DNA of 64,000 nucleotides from Shouchella oshimensis (GCF_002019765.1 NZ_KV917380.1:2762667-2826666); one strand, 5' to 3'; numbered from the stretch's first letter, positions 26,804-36,543 are shown. Notes: generated by a model from the sequence alone, not told the origin. Numbers and translations are program-made.

Positions 26804-27694
26804 TTGGTTAAAGATTATGTATACATTATTATCGGCACATTTCTTTTCAGCATATCTATAACATTATATGCAATGCCCAATAACCTTGCTGAAGGCGGCA
26901 TTGTCGGTTTATCTTTGCTTTTATATTTTGCTTATAATCTTTCCCCTGCACTTGTCACGTTTATTTTGAACGCGGTTCTTTTACTCATAGGGTTTAAATT
27001 ATTACCACGACACATGGTGTATAAGTCTATTATTAATGTACCGCTATTATCCTTTTTCATTTTTTTAACAGAACGACTTGGCCAACCAATTGAGGACCCA
27101 TTGCTTGCGGCAATTTTTGCTGGGGTTATTACGGGTATCGGTTTTGGCTTTATTTTTCGAGCTGGCTCTTCAACAGGCGGGACCTCCATTATTGCCCGAA
27201 TGTTAAATCACCGTTTTGGGTGGGAATTAACAGGGACTAACTTCGTTCTTGATGCTGTTATTGTTGTTTGTGGTGTATTCGTTATTGGACCCATTTATAC
27301 GATGTATACGATTGTCGCTCTTTATGTTGGTAAGAAAGTCACCGATTATGTTCTTGAAGGCTTTGACGCAAAAAAAGCAGTTAACATCATTTCACCTGAA
27401 GCACAACTGATTTCTGAAAAAGTGACGAAACAAATGTCATCGAGTGCCACGATTTTTAATGGTTATGGCGGGTATTCGAAAAAGGAACGTGAAGTCATTT
27501 ACATTGTCGTTCGCTCTTATCGCTTGTTCTATTTAAAGAAGCTTGTTCATGAGATTGATCCAAACGCTTTTATTGTTGTTCATAATGTAAAAGATGTATC
27601 AGGCGGGACGTTTTTTGCTACACAGCATGACCACCCTCTTGATTCCACGACGATGCCAGATTTCAAAGAGGAGCGTCCTGAGTTTGGTAAATAG
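26804..27694 (+). CDS. YitT family membrane protein (DUF161/DUF2179)
   Basis: A 296-residue protein with five to six membrane helices (residues about 5-190) followed by a cytoplasmic DUF2179 domain (about 200-285; KVTKQMSSSATIFNGYGGYSKK has the family look). The glycine-rich segment FRAGSSTGGTSIIARML is characteristic. Function is unknown across the family. TTG at 26804-26806 is chosen as start because AGAAAGGAGA stands eight bases before; the longer frame overlaps the beta-helix gene without a ribosome site. It lies 52 bases after that gene, probably in the same transcript. Confidence 0.88.
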   Translation: MVKDYVYIIIGTFLFSISITLYAMPNNLAEGGIVGLSLLLYFAYNLSPALVTFILNAVLLLIGFKLLPRHMVYKSIINVPLLSFFIFLTERLGQPIEDPLLAAIFAGVITGIGFGFIFRAGSSTGGTSIIARMLNHRFGWELTGTNFVLDAVIVVCGVFVIGPIYTMYTIVALYVGKKVTDYVLEGFDAKKAVNIISPEAQLISEKVTKQMSSSATIFNGYGGYSKKEREVIYIVVRSYRLFYLKKLVHEIDPNAFIVVHNVKDVSGGTFFATQHDHPLDSTTMPDFKEERPEFGK

Positions 27695-27720
27695 AAAGGT
27701 AGTTAAAGGAATGAGAGTAC

Positions 27721-27771
27721 CTCTGACAACTATACGGAACAGCCTAAATGATTTCCCTATAGTTGTCAGAG
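27721..27771. repeat. Fourteen-base perfect inverted repeat (large hairpin)
   Basis: CTCTGACAACTATA (27721-27734) is fully complementary to TATAGTTGTCAGAG (27758-27771), separated by 23 bases, 26 bases after the YitT stop. It lacks a T-run, so it is not a standard terminator. A 34-codon open frame (27711-27815) crosses it but its ribosome site is poor. Confidence 0.7.
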
Positions 27772-27800
27772 CCTTTACACTTGCCGCCGCTACTGACACA

Positions 27801-27833
27801 AAAAAGCAGGCTTAATTTTAATTGCCTGCCTTT
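27801..27833. terminator. Terminator between the YitT gene and proA
   Basis: Stem GCAGGC/GCCTGC with a 12-base AT-rich loop, an A-run before and CTTT after; usable from both sides. Confidence 0.6.
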
Positions 27834-27848
27834 AATCGTTATCATTGT

Positions 27849-29093
27849 TTATTTGATCTGTCCCGTGCCTTTAACAGTGTATTTGTAAGTTGTCAGAGCG
27901 TGTAGTCCCATTGGTCCTCTGGCATGTAATTTCTGAGTGCTAATACCTATCTCGGCTCCAAAGCCAAATTCGAAGCCGTCTGTGAAACGAGTCGAAGCAT
28001 TATGGTAAAGTACAGCAGCATCTACGGCTTGGAAAAAGAAATCTCTCTCTTTCTCATCCTCCGTCACAATTGCTTCTGAATGATTGGTGCCGTATTTTTC
28101 AATATGAGCTACCGCTTCTTCTATGCCATCTACACATCGAACAGCAAGGAATAAATCAAGATACTCTTTCTGCCAGTCTTCTTCTGTCGCTACACCAATT
28201 TGAGTATGAAGTGCTTGTGCGGTTTCGTCTCCCACAAGTTGAACTCCTTTTTGCCTTAACGTTTCTACTAATGTGTGCAAGTGTTGTTCTGCAAAAGATC
28301 TTTCAACAATTAATGTTTCGCAAGCATTGCAAACAGAAGGGCGCTGGGTTTTGGCATTTACAAGAATAGCTGTTGCTAAATCAACATTAGCTGCATTAGA
28401 CAAATAAACATGGCAGTTTCCAACTCCTGTCTCAATTACTGGAATCGTTGCTTCATTGACGACTGTTTGTATCAGGGAGGCGCCACCACGAGGAATTAAT
28501 ACATCAATGTCTCCTTTTAATTTCATCAATCGATTCGCTTCCTCCCGAGAAGGATTTTCGATCAGTTGAATGATATCCGTATGAATAGACGTTTGACTCA
28601 ATGCCTCTTTTAAAACCGAGACAATGGCTTTATTTGAATGCATGGCACTTCCACTTCCACGCAACACGACCCCGTTCCCTGTTTTAATGGCAAGTGCACA
28701 CGCATCAACAGTGACATTAGGTCGAGCTTCGTAAATCATTCCGAATACACCGAACGGTACAGCTCGTTTTTCAATAAGCAATCCGTTAGGACGCTCTATC
28801 GTTTCTAGTACTTGGTTAATTGGGTCTGCTAACGCAACAAGTTGTCGCATTCCCTCTGCCATATCGTCAATTCGTTCCTCCGTTAATAATAGACGATCGA
28901 TGAGAGGTTGAGCTGTTCCTTTGCGTTTCGCAGCTGTAACATCCTGAAGATTTTCGTCTAACAAATATTCTTTCTTTGCTTGTAGCGCTTCCGCCAATAA
29001 AAGCAATGCATCGTTTCGCTTCTCTAAAGTAGTTCGAGCAATGGTTGGTGCCGCTTTTTTTGCCTTTTTAGCAATCGATTCTACATTTTCCAT
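27849..29093 (-). CDS. proA: Glutamate-5-semialdehyde dehydrogenase (gamma-glutamyl phosphate reductase)
   Basis: A 414-residue aldehyde dehydrogenase-fold enzyme reducing gamma-glutamyl phosphate with NADPH, the second step of proline synthesis. Motifs: PFGVFGMIYEARPNVTVDA, VVLRGSGSAMHSN, and the catalytic-Cys segment RPSVCNACETLIVE. The second in-frame ATG (29091-29093) is preferred because it is correctly spaced from AAAGGGG, while the first ATG sits almost on it. It follows proB by a few bases, and the pair is under one T-box. Confidence 0.95.
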   Translation of the reverse strand: MENVESIAKKAKKAAPTIARTTLEKRNDALLLLAEALQAKKEYLLDENLQDVTAAKRKGTAQPLIDRLLLTEERIDDMAEGMRQLVALADPINQVLETIERPNGLLIEKRAVPFGVFGMIYEARPNVTVDACALAIKTGNGVVLRGSGSAMHSNKAIVSVLKEALSQTSIHTDIIQLIENPSREEANRLMKLKGDIDVLIPRGGASLIQTVVNEATIPVIETGVGNCHVYLSNAANVDLATAILVNAKTQRPSVCNACETLIVERSFAEQHLHTLVETLRQKGVQLVGDETAQALHTQIGVATEEDWQKEYLDLFLAVRCVDGIEEAVAHIEKYGTNHSEAIVTEDEKERDFFFQAVDAAVLYHNASTRFTDGFEFGFGAEIGISTQKLHARGPMGLHALTTYKYTVKGTGQIK

Positions 29094-29105
29094 CTTCATT
29101 CCCCT

Positions 29106-30206
29106 TTACATAGCCACCCAAAAATTTCGATGAATGACTGTTTTTTTTGATCGCGTTGTTACTCTAGCAATTTCTGCGCTATTTTTTCCTTTTAATAGGG
29201 TAAGTTCTTCGCAAGTAAAGTTCACTTTACCTTTTCCAATGATTTCATTGTTTTCCCTTCTCACGTCTACAACCTCACCTACCGTAAACGAACCGATCAC
29301 TTTAACAACGCCAGCAGATAGTAGGCTTTTATGCTGTTTCAACAGAGCCTCGGCTGCCCCGTTATCAACGTATATGCTTCCTCTTGGCTTACTGTGGTAC
29401 AAAATGTATTGCTTCGTCATTGACATAGACGTTTTCGCAAAAGAACCAATATACGTTCCATCTCCTTTGCCTACTAAAACATCAGCAAACTTTTCCTGCC
29501 CTGTACCAGTTCCTATAAAAACATTCGTGCCTAACTCAATTGCTGTCTTTGCTGCTGCAAGTTTTGAATACATTCCCCCAGTACCTACATCCGAAGTCGT
29601 TTGATCCATCGTCTTTAATAACGCATCTGGTACTTCAGATAGAAAAGAATACTTTTTAGCATTACGATTCGAAAAAGGATTTTCATCATACACGCCATTC
29701 ACATCGGTAAACAAACACAGCATATCAGCGTGAATGATTCCGCTAACAAGGGCTGATAAGCGGTCATTATCCCCAAAAGTCAACTCTTCAACCGAGGTTG
29801 AATCGTTCTCATTAATGATTGGAATTGCTCCGCGTTTCATTAATTCGCCGAGGGTCTGTGAGATATTAGAAAAGCGGTGCTGATCAGCAAAGTCTGCCCG
29901 TGTAAGTAACAACTGTGCCGCAATGTAATCGTGCTGTTTAAACGCATCCATATACGCCTGCATAAGTAAACTTTGACCTACTGAAGCTGCTGCTTGTTTC
30001 TGTGCAATCCCTTTAGGCTTTCGCTTAAAACCTAAACTTGAAAAGCCAGCAGCTACAGCTCCCGATGTAACGAGGACAATACGGTAATCCTGCTTTAACA
30101 AATACACCATGGCTTCCACATGATTTTCTAATTGAATAGCGTCTAGTCTACCGTTTTCAGCAGTTAGACTACTGCTTCCAATTTTAATAACAATGGTTCC
30201 TTGCAT
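29106..30206 (-). CDS. proB: Glutamate 5-kinase
   Basis: A 366-residue enzyme phosphorylating glutamate to start proline synthesis. The amino acid kinase domain shows IVIKIGSSSLTAENGRLD, VTSGAVAAGFSSLG, INENDSTSVEELTFGDND and TSDVGTGGMYSKLAAA; residues about 270-360 are a PUA domain (GSIYVDNGAAEALLKQHKSLLSAGV). The ATG at 30204-30206 follows GGAGGAGAGAGG. An upstream in-frame ATG (30242) falls in the T-box terminator and is not used. Feedback inhibition by proline is usual for the family. Confidence 0.95.
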   Translation of the reverse strand: MQGTIVIKIGSSSLTAENGRLDAIQLENHVEAMVYLLKQDYRIVLVTSGAVAAGFSSLGFKRKPKGIAQKQAAASVGQSLLMQAYMDAFKQHDYIAAQLLLTRADFADQHRFSNISQTLGELMKRGAIPIINENDSTSVEELTFGDNDRLSALVSGIIHADMLCLFTDVNGVYDENPFSNRNAKKYSFLSEVPDALLKTMDQTTSDVGTGGMYSKLAAAKTAIELGTNVFIGTGTGQEKFADVLVGKGDGTYIGSFAKTSMSMTKQYILYHSKPRGSIYVDNGAAEALLKQHKSLLSAGVVKVIGSFTVGEVVDVRRENNEIIGKGKVNFTCEELTLLKGKNSAEIARVTTRSKKTVIHRNFWVAM

Positions 30207-30222
30207 ACCTCTCTCCTCCTCC

Positions 30223-30472
30223 AAAAAAAAGAGCCCATCCATCCTTAGAAATAAGGACGGACGAGCTCCGCGGTACCACCTTAGTTAGCATACACTAGCA
30301 TGCCCACTTTACATTGATAACGTCAATGAGACGATTGGTTTTGCCAACTGCTCCTGGAATAGGGTTCAACAAAAGTAGGGATGGTCGGTTCTTTCAGCCG
30401 CTGAAACCAACTCTCTGAACATGTTCTTTTGTTTACTTGTTCCAATCTACGCATTACGAACAAATGAAGTTA
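30223..30472 (-). promoter_or_regulatory. Proline-responsive T-box leader of proBA
   Basis: On the reverse strand the conserved T-box AAGGTGGTACCGCGGAGC (30265-30282) precedes a terminator whose stem runs from 30231 to 30268 (GAGCTCGTCC... pairing with ...GGATGGGCTC) with eight T residues. Upstream, a stem I with an AGAGAG bulge and an apical hairpin can be drawn. The likely specifier is CCU (30361-30363), a proline codon followed by A, as in B. subtilis proBA. Uncharged tRNA-Pro pairing with the T-box would stabilise the antiterminator. Confidence 0.9.
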
Positions 30473-30478
30473 GAGGTG

Positions 30479-30508
30479 ATTATACAGGAGTCCGTTTACA
30501 GAAGTCAA
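30479..30508 (-). promoter_or_regulatory. Sigma-A promoter of proBA
   Basis: Reverse strand: -35 TTGACT (30503-30508), 18-base spacer, -10 TATAAT (30479-30484), directly before the T-box leader. Confidence 0.8.
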
Positions 30509-30617
30509 TTGTTTTTTTAGACAAGATGGTTCGAAGAAGAACAAATAAAACGCTTCTTTCTTCTTTGTAGTCATCTTCATGTCCACTTGTCAATGTATTC
30601 TGACTAAAAGCTAGTTA

Positions 30618-31790
30618 CTATGCTTGAATACCTTCCTCTTCTTTCTGAAAGAAATGCTTTAAAGCGTGGTAAACATCGCCTTTTTCTTTTAATATATAGT
30701 GCATAAAACGTGGGTCATCCACATTTTTGTAGGCACCCATCAAAGTGGAATTACGGGAATATTGATTGATTTCACCATATCCAAACAAATTCGAACGATC
30801 CATTAATTGCTTTACCAGTTTAAGGCAGCGAGCGTTATCTGAAGTTAAATTATCTCCATCTGAAAAATGAAACGGATAAATATTGTATGCAGATGGATTG
30901 TATTTTTCATCAATTAGCTCAAGTGCTTTTCGATAGGCTGACGAGCAGATGGTTCCTCCACTTTCACCTTTAGAGAAAAAATCTTCTTCATTTACAACTT
31001 TTGCTTCTGTATGATGGGCGATAAATTCAATTTCAACTTTCTCATATTTAGTCCGTAAAAAGCGAGTCATCCAAAAAAAGAAACTTCTGGCAACGTATTT
31101 CTCAAATCGTCCCATTGATCCACTAGTATCCATCATCGCAATCACTACTGCTTTGGATTCCGGTCGAATTGTCTCATTCCACGTTTTAAACCGTAAATCT
31201 TCATTGTAAATTGGCATAATGCCTGCTTTACCTGTTAGGGCATTTCGCTTAATTGCGGCAAGTATGGTACGCCGCTTATCTACGTTTCCCATTAGTCCTT
31301 TTTTGCGAATATCATTAAACTCAATATTCTCTATGACAATTTCTTGCTCTTCTTTCTTTTTCAAATGAGGCAATTCCATCTCAGCGAACATCATTTCTTC
31401 TAATTCTGCAATCGATACTTCTGCTTCATTGTAATCTTCACCAGCTTGATCGCCTGCACCTTGCCCTTTCCCTGCTCCCGCTTGTTTGTCACCGTTTGGA
31501 TCACGGGCAACGACATCACCTACCTTACTGTCACCTTTTCCTTGCCCGACATGTTTATTCTTATCGTAATTGTAACGAATTTTATATTCATCAAGGGAAC
31601 GTATTGGAATTCGAATGACATCTTTTCCATTAGATAAAACAATATTCTCCTCGCTGACTAAATCAGGCAAATTCTTTTTGATCGCGTCCTGAACCTTCTC
31701 TTGGTGACGACGTTGGTCCTGATATCCTTTACGATGGAGGGACCAGTTTTCCTCAGAGACAATGTACTGGTGCTTGTTGTTGTTTTCCAT
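30618..31790 (-). CDS. yhbH: YhbH family sporulation protein (DUF444)
   Basis: A 390-residue protein of the DUF444 family, required for efficient sporulation in B. subtilis. The N-terminal half is charged and contains a Gly/Asp/Lys-rich linker ([20 protein letters not shown]); the C-terminal half is a von Willebrand A-like domain with the metal-site motif [13 protein letters not shown] and a later [15 protein letters not shown] at 31788-31790 follows GGCAGGAGGGCA; the longer frame has no ribosome site. The family partners with the PrkA kinase, whose gene lies upstream on the same strand. Confidence 0.93.
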   Translation of the reverse strand: MENNNKHQYIVSEENWSLHRKGYQDQRRHQEKVQDAIKKNLPDLVSEENIVLSNGKDVIRIPIRSLDEYKIRYNYDKNKHVGQGKGDSKVGDVVARDPNGDKQAGAGKGQGAGDQAGEDYNEAEVSIAELEEMMFAEMELPHLKKKEEQEIVIENIEFNDIRKKGLMGNVDKRRTILAAIKRNALTGKAGIMPIYNEDLRFKTWNETIRPESKAVVIAMMDTSGSMGRFEKYVARSFFFWMTRFLRTKYEKVEIEFIAHHTEAKVVNEEDFFSKGESGGTICSSAYRKALELIDEKYNPSAYNIYPFHFSDGDNLTSDNARCLKLVKQLMDRSNLFGYGEINQYSRNSTLMGAYKNVDDPRFMHYILKEKGDVYHALKHFFQKEEEGIQA

Positions 31791-31981
31791 TCTTGCCCTC
31801 CTGCCATTCACTTTTTTGCACAAAAGAACCTCTACTTACATATCATAGATTGGGTTGATAACGTGCCTTAACTTATCCTATGTTTCACTTGCACAAGAGT
31901 TGCTAATAAATTGTGAGAGGACAAGCTAAAGCTGCGCTTATTTTTATTTATTCTAGGGCGAATATCTGGTTTATTTTAATA

Positions 31982-32011
31982 AAAAAAGCACTCTACTTAG
32001 AGTACTTTTTT
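31982..32011 (-). terminator. Terminator of the signal peptidase gene
   Basis: Stem of AGTACTCT and TAGAGTGCT around a short loop on the reverse strand, followed by seven T residues, ten bases after the stop. Confidence 0.75.
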
Positions 32012-32020
32012 CTCAAGTCA

Positions 32021-32560
32021 TTATTCCATAAACCCAAATTCAGATAGAGGCCAGAATCGTAAGCCAACCTTGCCAATAATCTCATCTTCATGTACAGGTC
32101 CAAACGAACGACTGTCAGAGCTGTTTGGTCGATTATCCCCTACAACAAAAACATGATTGTCTGGTATAACGTCTTCATACTCGTAATCGTTTGTATATTG
32201 ATTTGCAAACGATCCCTGTACTTCATCTAAGAATGGCTCATCAATTGGTTCATCGTTAATGAACAATTGGTCGTTTTCAAAACGAATCGTATCTCCCGGC
32301 AAGCCAACCACTCGTTTGATATAGCTATCCTGCTCAGTTGCATGAAAGACGATTAAATCGAAACGATCTGGTTCACTAAACTGATAAGCAAGACGGTTAA
32401 CGATAAACCGTTCTCCATCGTGGGCGGTAGGTACCATTGATTCCCCTCGAACTTCAAAGCTTGTGACAATAAACGTTCGCACAACAAATGCGATAAGAAG
32501 CGCAATGACAATCGCTTTGATCCAACCCCAAGCCTCTGATTTCACTTTATTCTCAGCCAA
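32021..32560 (-). CDS. Type I signal peptidase
   Basis: A 179-residue single-span membrane serine protease that cleaves signal peptides outside the membrane. One membrane helix (AWGWIKAIVIALLIAFVVRTFIV) is followed by the catalytic Ser in RGESMVPT and the catalytic Lys in SYIKRVVGLPGD, then box E GDNRPNSSDSRSFGPV. This matches the Gram-positive SipS group in length and layout. TTG at 32558-32560 is taken as start after GCGGGGAAC; the upstream ATG frame (32599) begins with a Cys-rich stretch of no family similarity. It is set between prkA and yhbH and ends in its own terminator. Confidence 0.9.
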   Translation of the reverse strand: MAENKVKSEAWGWIKAIVIALLIAFVVRTFIVTSFEVRGESMVPTAHDGERFIVNRLAYQFSEPDRFDLIVFHATEQDSYIKRVVGLPGDTIRFENDQLFINDEPIDEPFLDEVQGSFANQYTNDYEYEDVIPDNHVFVVGDNRPNSSDSRSFGPVHEDEIIGKVGLRFWPLSEFGFME

Positions 32561-32614
32561 TGATGTTCCCCGCTTTCTACATTCACAACATCTATTCATA
32601 AATTACCACTAAAT

Positions 32615-32652
32615 GAAAAAAAGAACAAGAAGGCCCACTTAAGACCCTCTTG
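32615..32652 (-). terminator. Terminator of prkA
   Basis: On the reverse strand CAAGAGGG and the later CCTTCTTG pair across a short loop, followed by GTTC and seven T residues. Confidence 0.75.
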
Positions 32653-32657
32653 CTTCA

Positions 32658-34553
32658 TTATCGGTTTAAAAGAGACCCAACATACCTTAATAATTCGTTT
32701 GCTGATACTGAGTTGTAGCCATGTTCATCAATTAAACGAGCAATAACATCGTTCATCTTTTTCAACTGAGACTCATCTGGGGTTTTGACGGAAGTTGTTA
32801 TTTTTACAATATCTTTCAAATCTGCGAATAGCTTCTTTTGAATGGCTTCACGCAGACGTTCGTGGGAATTGTATTCAAATCGTTTCCCTTTTCTTGCATA
32901 TGCCGAAATACGGATTAATATTTCTTCTCGGAATGCTTTTTTTGCATTTTCTGAGATGCCAATTTGCTCCTCGATGGAACGCATAAGCTTTTCGTCAGGT
33001 GACATTTCATCGCCTGTAAGAGGATCTCTAAGCTTATTCTTGTTACAAAATGCCTCTACATTATCTAAGTAATTGTCCATCAATGTTTTCGCTGATTCTT
33101 CATACGAATAAACAAATGCTTTTTGCACTTCTTCCTTTGCAATTAAATCATATTCTTTTCGAGCAATTGTAATATAGTCTGTATAGCGCTCTTTATCTTC
33201 TTTTGAGATTGAAGCGTGCTGATCCAAACCTTCTTTAATCGAGCGTAATACATCCAAAGCTGAAATGGAGGTTAGCTGCTTACGAATAATAGCTGACGAG
33301 ATACGATTAATGACATACCTTGGATCAATACCGCTCATGCCCTCATCATTAAATTCAGACTGTAGCTCTTTGACGTCTTGTTGATTAAACCCTTCAACCG
33401 CTTCCCCATCATAAAGCTTCATCTTTTTAACTAAATCAACGCCTGCTTTATGAGTTGTTTTTAAGCGTGTTAAGATCGTAAAAATCGATGCCACTTTTAA
33501 AGCATGTGGCGCAATATGAACATGAGAAAGATCACTATCTGCAATCATTTTCTTATAGATCCGTTCTTCTTCTGAGACTTTTAAATTGTACGGAATTTTC
33601 ATCACAATAATACGAGAATGCAAAGCTTCATTCTTTTTATTCGATATGAAAGACTTGTATTCTGACTCATTCGTATGAGCCAGTATCAGTTCGTCAGCAG
33701 ATATTAACGCAAATCTCCCTGCTTTAAAATTACCTTCTTGTGTTAACGACAATAGATGCCAAAGAAATTTTTCATCACACTTCAACATCTCTTGGAATTC
33801 CATCATACCGCGATTGGCTTTATTAAGTTCACCATCAAAGCGATATGCGCGAGGATCTGATTCCGAACCGTATTCAGCAATTGTTGAAAAATCAATACTC
33901 CCTGTTAAATCAGCAATGTCTTGTGATTTTGGATCAGACGGTGAAAAGGTTCCAATGCCTGTTCGCTTATCCTCTGAAAAGAATATTCGTTCTACGATAA
34001 CATCTTCAATTCGTCCACTATACTCTTGCTCTAAGCGCATCATATTTAATGGTGACAAATTTCCTTCTACCTTAATGCCAAATTCATCTTGGAATTCTTC
34101 CCGCAAATGGAGCGGGATTAAATGAAGAGGGTCTTCATTCATTGGGCAGCCCTTAATAGCATAAACTGCCCCGTTTTCTGTCCGAGAATAATCTTCTAGG
34201 CCTCTTTTTAACATTGTGACCAGTGTTGATTTTCCGCCACTTACTGGTCCCATTAATAGTAGAATACGTTTGCGAACGTCTAAACGTTTAGCCGCCGAAT
34301 GAAAGTACTCTTCTACTAACTTCTCCAACGAGTCTTCTAATCCATAAATAGAATCTTTAAAAAAGGAGTATTCCTTTTTTCCATCTTTCTCTTCCACACC
34401 AGCGTCTTTTATCATATTGTACACACGAGAGTGAGCAGTCTGTGCAACCCATGGTTTTTCTTTGATTAGATCCAAATATTCAGCAAAAGTGCCTTCCCAG
34501 CGTAAACGTTCTTCATGATCACGATACTGTTCAATTTTGTTTAAAATATTCAA
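32658..34553 (-). CDS. prkA: PrkA family AAA+/serine protein kinase
   Basis: A 631-residue protein, exactly the length of B. subtilis PrkA. It has an N-terminal AAA+ domain with Walker A LLLMGPVSGGKSTLV (about 104-118) and a C-terminal kinase-like domain (from about 390). TTG at 34551-34553 (MNILNKIEQYRDHEERLRW) is the start: GGAGG lies eight bases upstream and this matches the family N-terminus. PrkA is made in the mother cell during sporulation and has been described both as a kinase and as an AAA protease in B. subtilis. The gene is divergent from the PBP gene. Confidence 0.95.
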   Translation of the reverse strand: MNILNKIEQYRDHEERLRWEGTFAEYLDLIKEKPWVAQTAHSRVYNMIKDAGVEEKDGKKEYSFFKDSIYGLEDSLEKLVEEYFHSAAKRLDVRKRILLLMGPVSGGKSTLVTMLKRGLEDYSRTENGAVYAIKGCPMNEDPLHLIPLHLREEFQDEFGIKVEGNLSPLNMMRLEQEYSGRIEDVIVERIFFSEDKRTGIGTFSPSDPKSQDIADLTGSIDFSTIAEYGSESDPRAYRFDGELNKANRGMMEFQEMLKCDEKFLWHLLSLTQEGNFKAGRFALISADELILAHTNESEYKSFISNKKNEALHSRIIVMKIPYNLKVSEEERIYKKMIADSDLSHVHIAPHALKVASIFTILTRLKTTHKAGVDLVKKMKLYDGEAVEGFNQQDVKELQSEFNDEGMSGIDPRYVINRISSAIIRKQLTSISALDVLRSIKEGLDQHASISKEDKERYTDYITIARKEYDLIAKEEVQKAFVYSYEESAKTLMDNYLDNVEAFCNKNKLRDPLTGDEMSPDEKLMRSIEEQIGISENAKKAFREEILIRISAYARKGKRFEYNSHERLREAIQKKLFADLKDIVKITTSVKTPDESQLKKMNDVIARLIDEHGYNSVSANELLRYVGSLLNR

Positions 34554-34663
34554 GTCGTATACCTCCATTCTCGTGTAAGCGAGATTAATTAACCATATGC
34601 GTTACCGCACATGAACATGCTTCTTTTCTTGCAAGGTAGACTGTCCGCACCAGAAAAAGAATG

Positions 34664-34679
34664 GTATACTAACGTATAC
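34664..34679. repeat. GTATAC-N4-GTATAC inverted repeat before the PBP gene
   Basis: Two copies of the self-complementary hexamer GTATAC separated by TAAC, spanning a -10-like TATACT at 34665-34670 in the divergent prkA/PBP spacer. No good -35 box is placed 16-18 bases upstream, so promoter activity may need another sigma factor or an activator. Confidence 0.4.
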
Positions 34680-34703
34680 GCTAGATAGAAAGTGAGTATG
34701 GCA

Positions 34704-36542
34704 ATGAAAACTTTTTTTGGCTGGTTTTTTATTAGTTTTTTTGCAATTGGCAGTGCATTCTTATTTCGATCTGCTTCTTCAGAAGTAAGCGCAGTTCAAA
34801 CGATTGGTCAAGTTGTCGGTTCTCATATTGATGAGGAAATTCTATACTTATCTTCAAACAGTACGATTTATGCTGACAATGGACAGATTGTTGCAGAAAT
34901 TCCCTCTGAAGGTGGTATTAATCGAAGTTATTTACCGTTTGAGCAGCTACCTGAAACAGTCGTTCACGCATTCGTTGCTACGGAAGATCGCCGTTTTTTT
35001 CAACATCTTGGCTTTGATGCGTCTGGAATGGCACGTGCCCTTATTACAAATGTAAGCAGTGGTGAGATTGATCAAGGCGCTAGTACGATTACGCAACAAA
35101 TGGTAAGAAACATCTTTCTCGATCACTCTCAAACCTATCAACGCAAAATGAGTGAATTATTGTACGCACATGAACTCGAGCAGCGTTTCTCTAAAGAAGA
35201 AATATTAGAATTGTATTTAAACTCAATTTACTTCGGTAACCACGCATACGGAATAGAAGCGGCAAGTCAGCTTTATTTCAGTGAACATAGTGATCAACTT
35301 TCGTTAGCGCAAGTCGCTTTTCTAACAAGCATTCCTAACAATCCGACAGTATACAATCCTTTTACTTCAATGGAGAATACGAATAAGCGAAAAGAATGGG
35401 TATTACTGAAGATGAAAGAAGAGGGCTACATTAACGAAGCTGAGTTTGATGATGCCATCTCTGAAACCATTGAACTTCATCGTTCGTCTTTACGAAACTT
35501 ATATCCAGATTATACTGATTTCGTTAAAAAGGAATTTTTAGAATTAATACAGGCTACAGAGGGCTATGATGAAGAAGCCGCTCAGGAACGATTAAATGAA
35601 CTTTTTAAAAAAGGCATTCGAATCGAAACGGCATTAGAGCCAAATCGACAACACGCACTCAAAGAAAGCTTCTATCAGGAACTACCTGCTGATGTAGAAG
35701 GCGCTAGTATTGTTGTTCGAAACGACGATCGGAGAATTGTAGCGATTAGTCATGGACGGGAATTTGAAAGTGGTCATTTTATGCTCGCAGTTGATTCGTA
35801 TCGACCTCATGGGTCTGCTTTTAAGCCGCTGATTGATTTTGCTCCTTACTTTGAAAAAACAGGCACATCGATTGATCAAGTCGTCAACGCTAATCCTAGC
35901 GACAGTTGCACGCAACAAGAACGAGATAAACGCATACTTGGTTGTGTCGCCAATTATAATGATGTCCTTCCAGGTAGCGTCACACTGCGAGAAGCATTTA
36001 AGCACTCTTATAACATACCTGCTCAACAACTTCTTAATACGGTTGGCATTGAAGAAGCCATTGCGTATCTAGAACCATTTCAATTCAAGAAAATGCATGA
36101 TGAGCAACGAGACATTTCTTTAGCTTTAGGTACTCTTGATGTGTCTGTTTATGAAATGGTACAAGCTTATCAGACCTTTGCTCACGATGGTTTTTTTACT
36201 CCAGCAAGAGCTATTACAGGAGTGTATGATGAACACTTAGACCCTTTGTATCAATGGCCGGATCAAGAAGAAAAGCAAGTATGGAGTAAAGAAACAAATG
36301 ATAAAATCCGTACATTGATGAGCGAAGTTGTTCAATCAGGTACAGGACGAGATATTCGTCTTTCTACAAACGGTTATATTGGAGGAAAAACTGGAACAAC
36401 GAATGACTATCGGGACCTCACGTTTTCAGGTATGACGGATGACTATACAGCAACCGTTTGGGTAGGGAGAGACACTGGATACGTTGAGGACTTATCACCG
36501 AAACGACCAGCAATGAATATATGGGAAGCGGCTGTCCGGTAA
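34704..36542 (+). CDS. Class A penicillin-binding protein (transglycosylase/transpeptidase)
   Basis: A 612-residue bifunctional peptidoglycan synthase with one N-terminal membrane anchor. The glycosyltransferase domain (about 60-240) shows ATEDRRFFQHLGFD, GASTITQQMVRN, LYLNSIYFGNHAYGIEAAS and LTSIPNNP. The transpeptidase domain has the catalytic SAFK motif (PHGSAFKPLID), SYN (KHSYNIPAQQ) and KTGT (GGKTGTTND). It is shorter than vegetative PBP1 and lacks C-terminal extensions, like the sporulation-associated PbpF/PbpG group. The ATG at 34704 is preferred for spacing from GAAAGTGAG; GTG 34692 is possible. Confidence 0.92.
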   Translation: MKTFFGWFFISFFAIGSAFLFRSASSEVSAVQTIGQVVGSHIDEEILYLSSNSTIYADNGQIVAEIPSEGGINRSYLPFEQLPETVVHAFVATEDRRFFQHLGFDASGMARALITNVSSGEIDQGASTITQQMVRNIFLDHSQTYQRKMSELLYAHELEQRFSKEEILELYLNSIYFGNHAYGIEAASQLYFSEHSDQLSLAQVAFLTSIPNNPTVYNPFTSMENTNKRKEWVLLKMKEEGYINEAEFDDAISETIELHRSSLRNLYPDYTDFVKKEFLELIQATEGYDEEAAQERLNELFKKGIRIETALEPNRQHALKESFYQELPADVEGASIVVRNDDRRIVAISHGREFESGHFMLAVDSYRPHGSAFKPLIDFAPYFEKTGTSIDQVVNANPSDSCTQQERDKRILGCVANYNDVLPGSVTLREAFKHSYNIPAQQLLNTVGIEEAIAYLEPFQFKKMHDEQRDISLALGTLDVSVYEMVQAYQTFAHDGFFTPARAITGVYDEHLDPLYQWPDQEEKQVWSKETNDKIRTLMSEVVQSGTGRDIRLSTNGYIGGKTGTTNDYRDLTFSGMTDDYTATVWVGRDTGYVEDLSPKRPAMNIWEAAVR

Positions 36543-36543
36543 A

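Noticed and set aside
27711-27815. 34-codon frame crossing the large hairpin after the YitT gene
   Set aside because: The ribosome site is weak and badly spaced and the peptide has no feature; the inverted repeat explains the sequence better.
29134-29604. 156-codon forward frame opposite proB
   Set aside because: A shadow of the proB PUA and kinase region; no ribosome site and no family resemblance.
30207-30242. N-terminal extension of proB from the ATG at 30242
   Set aside because: It would translate through the T-box terminator and T-run; the ATG at 30206 has the good ribosome site.
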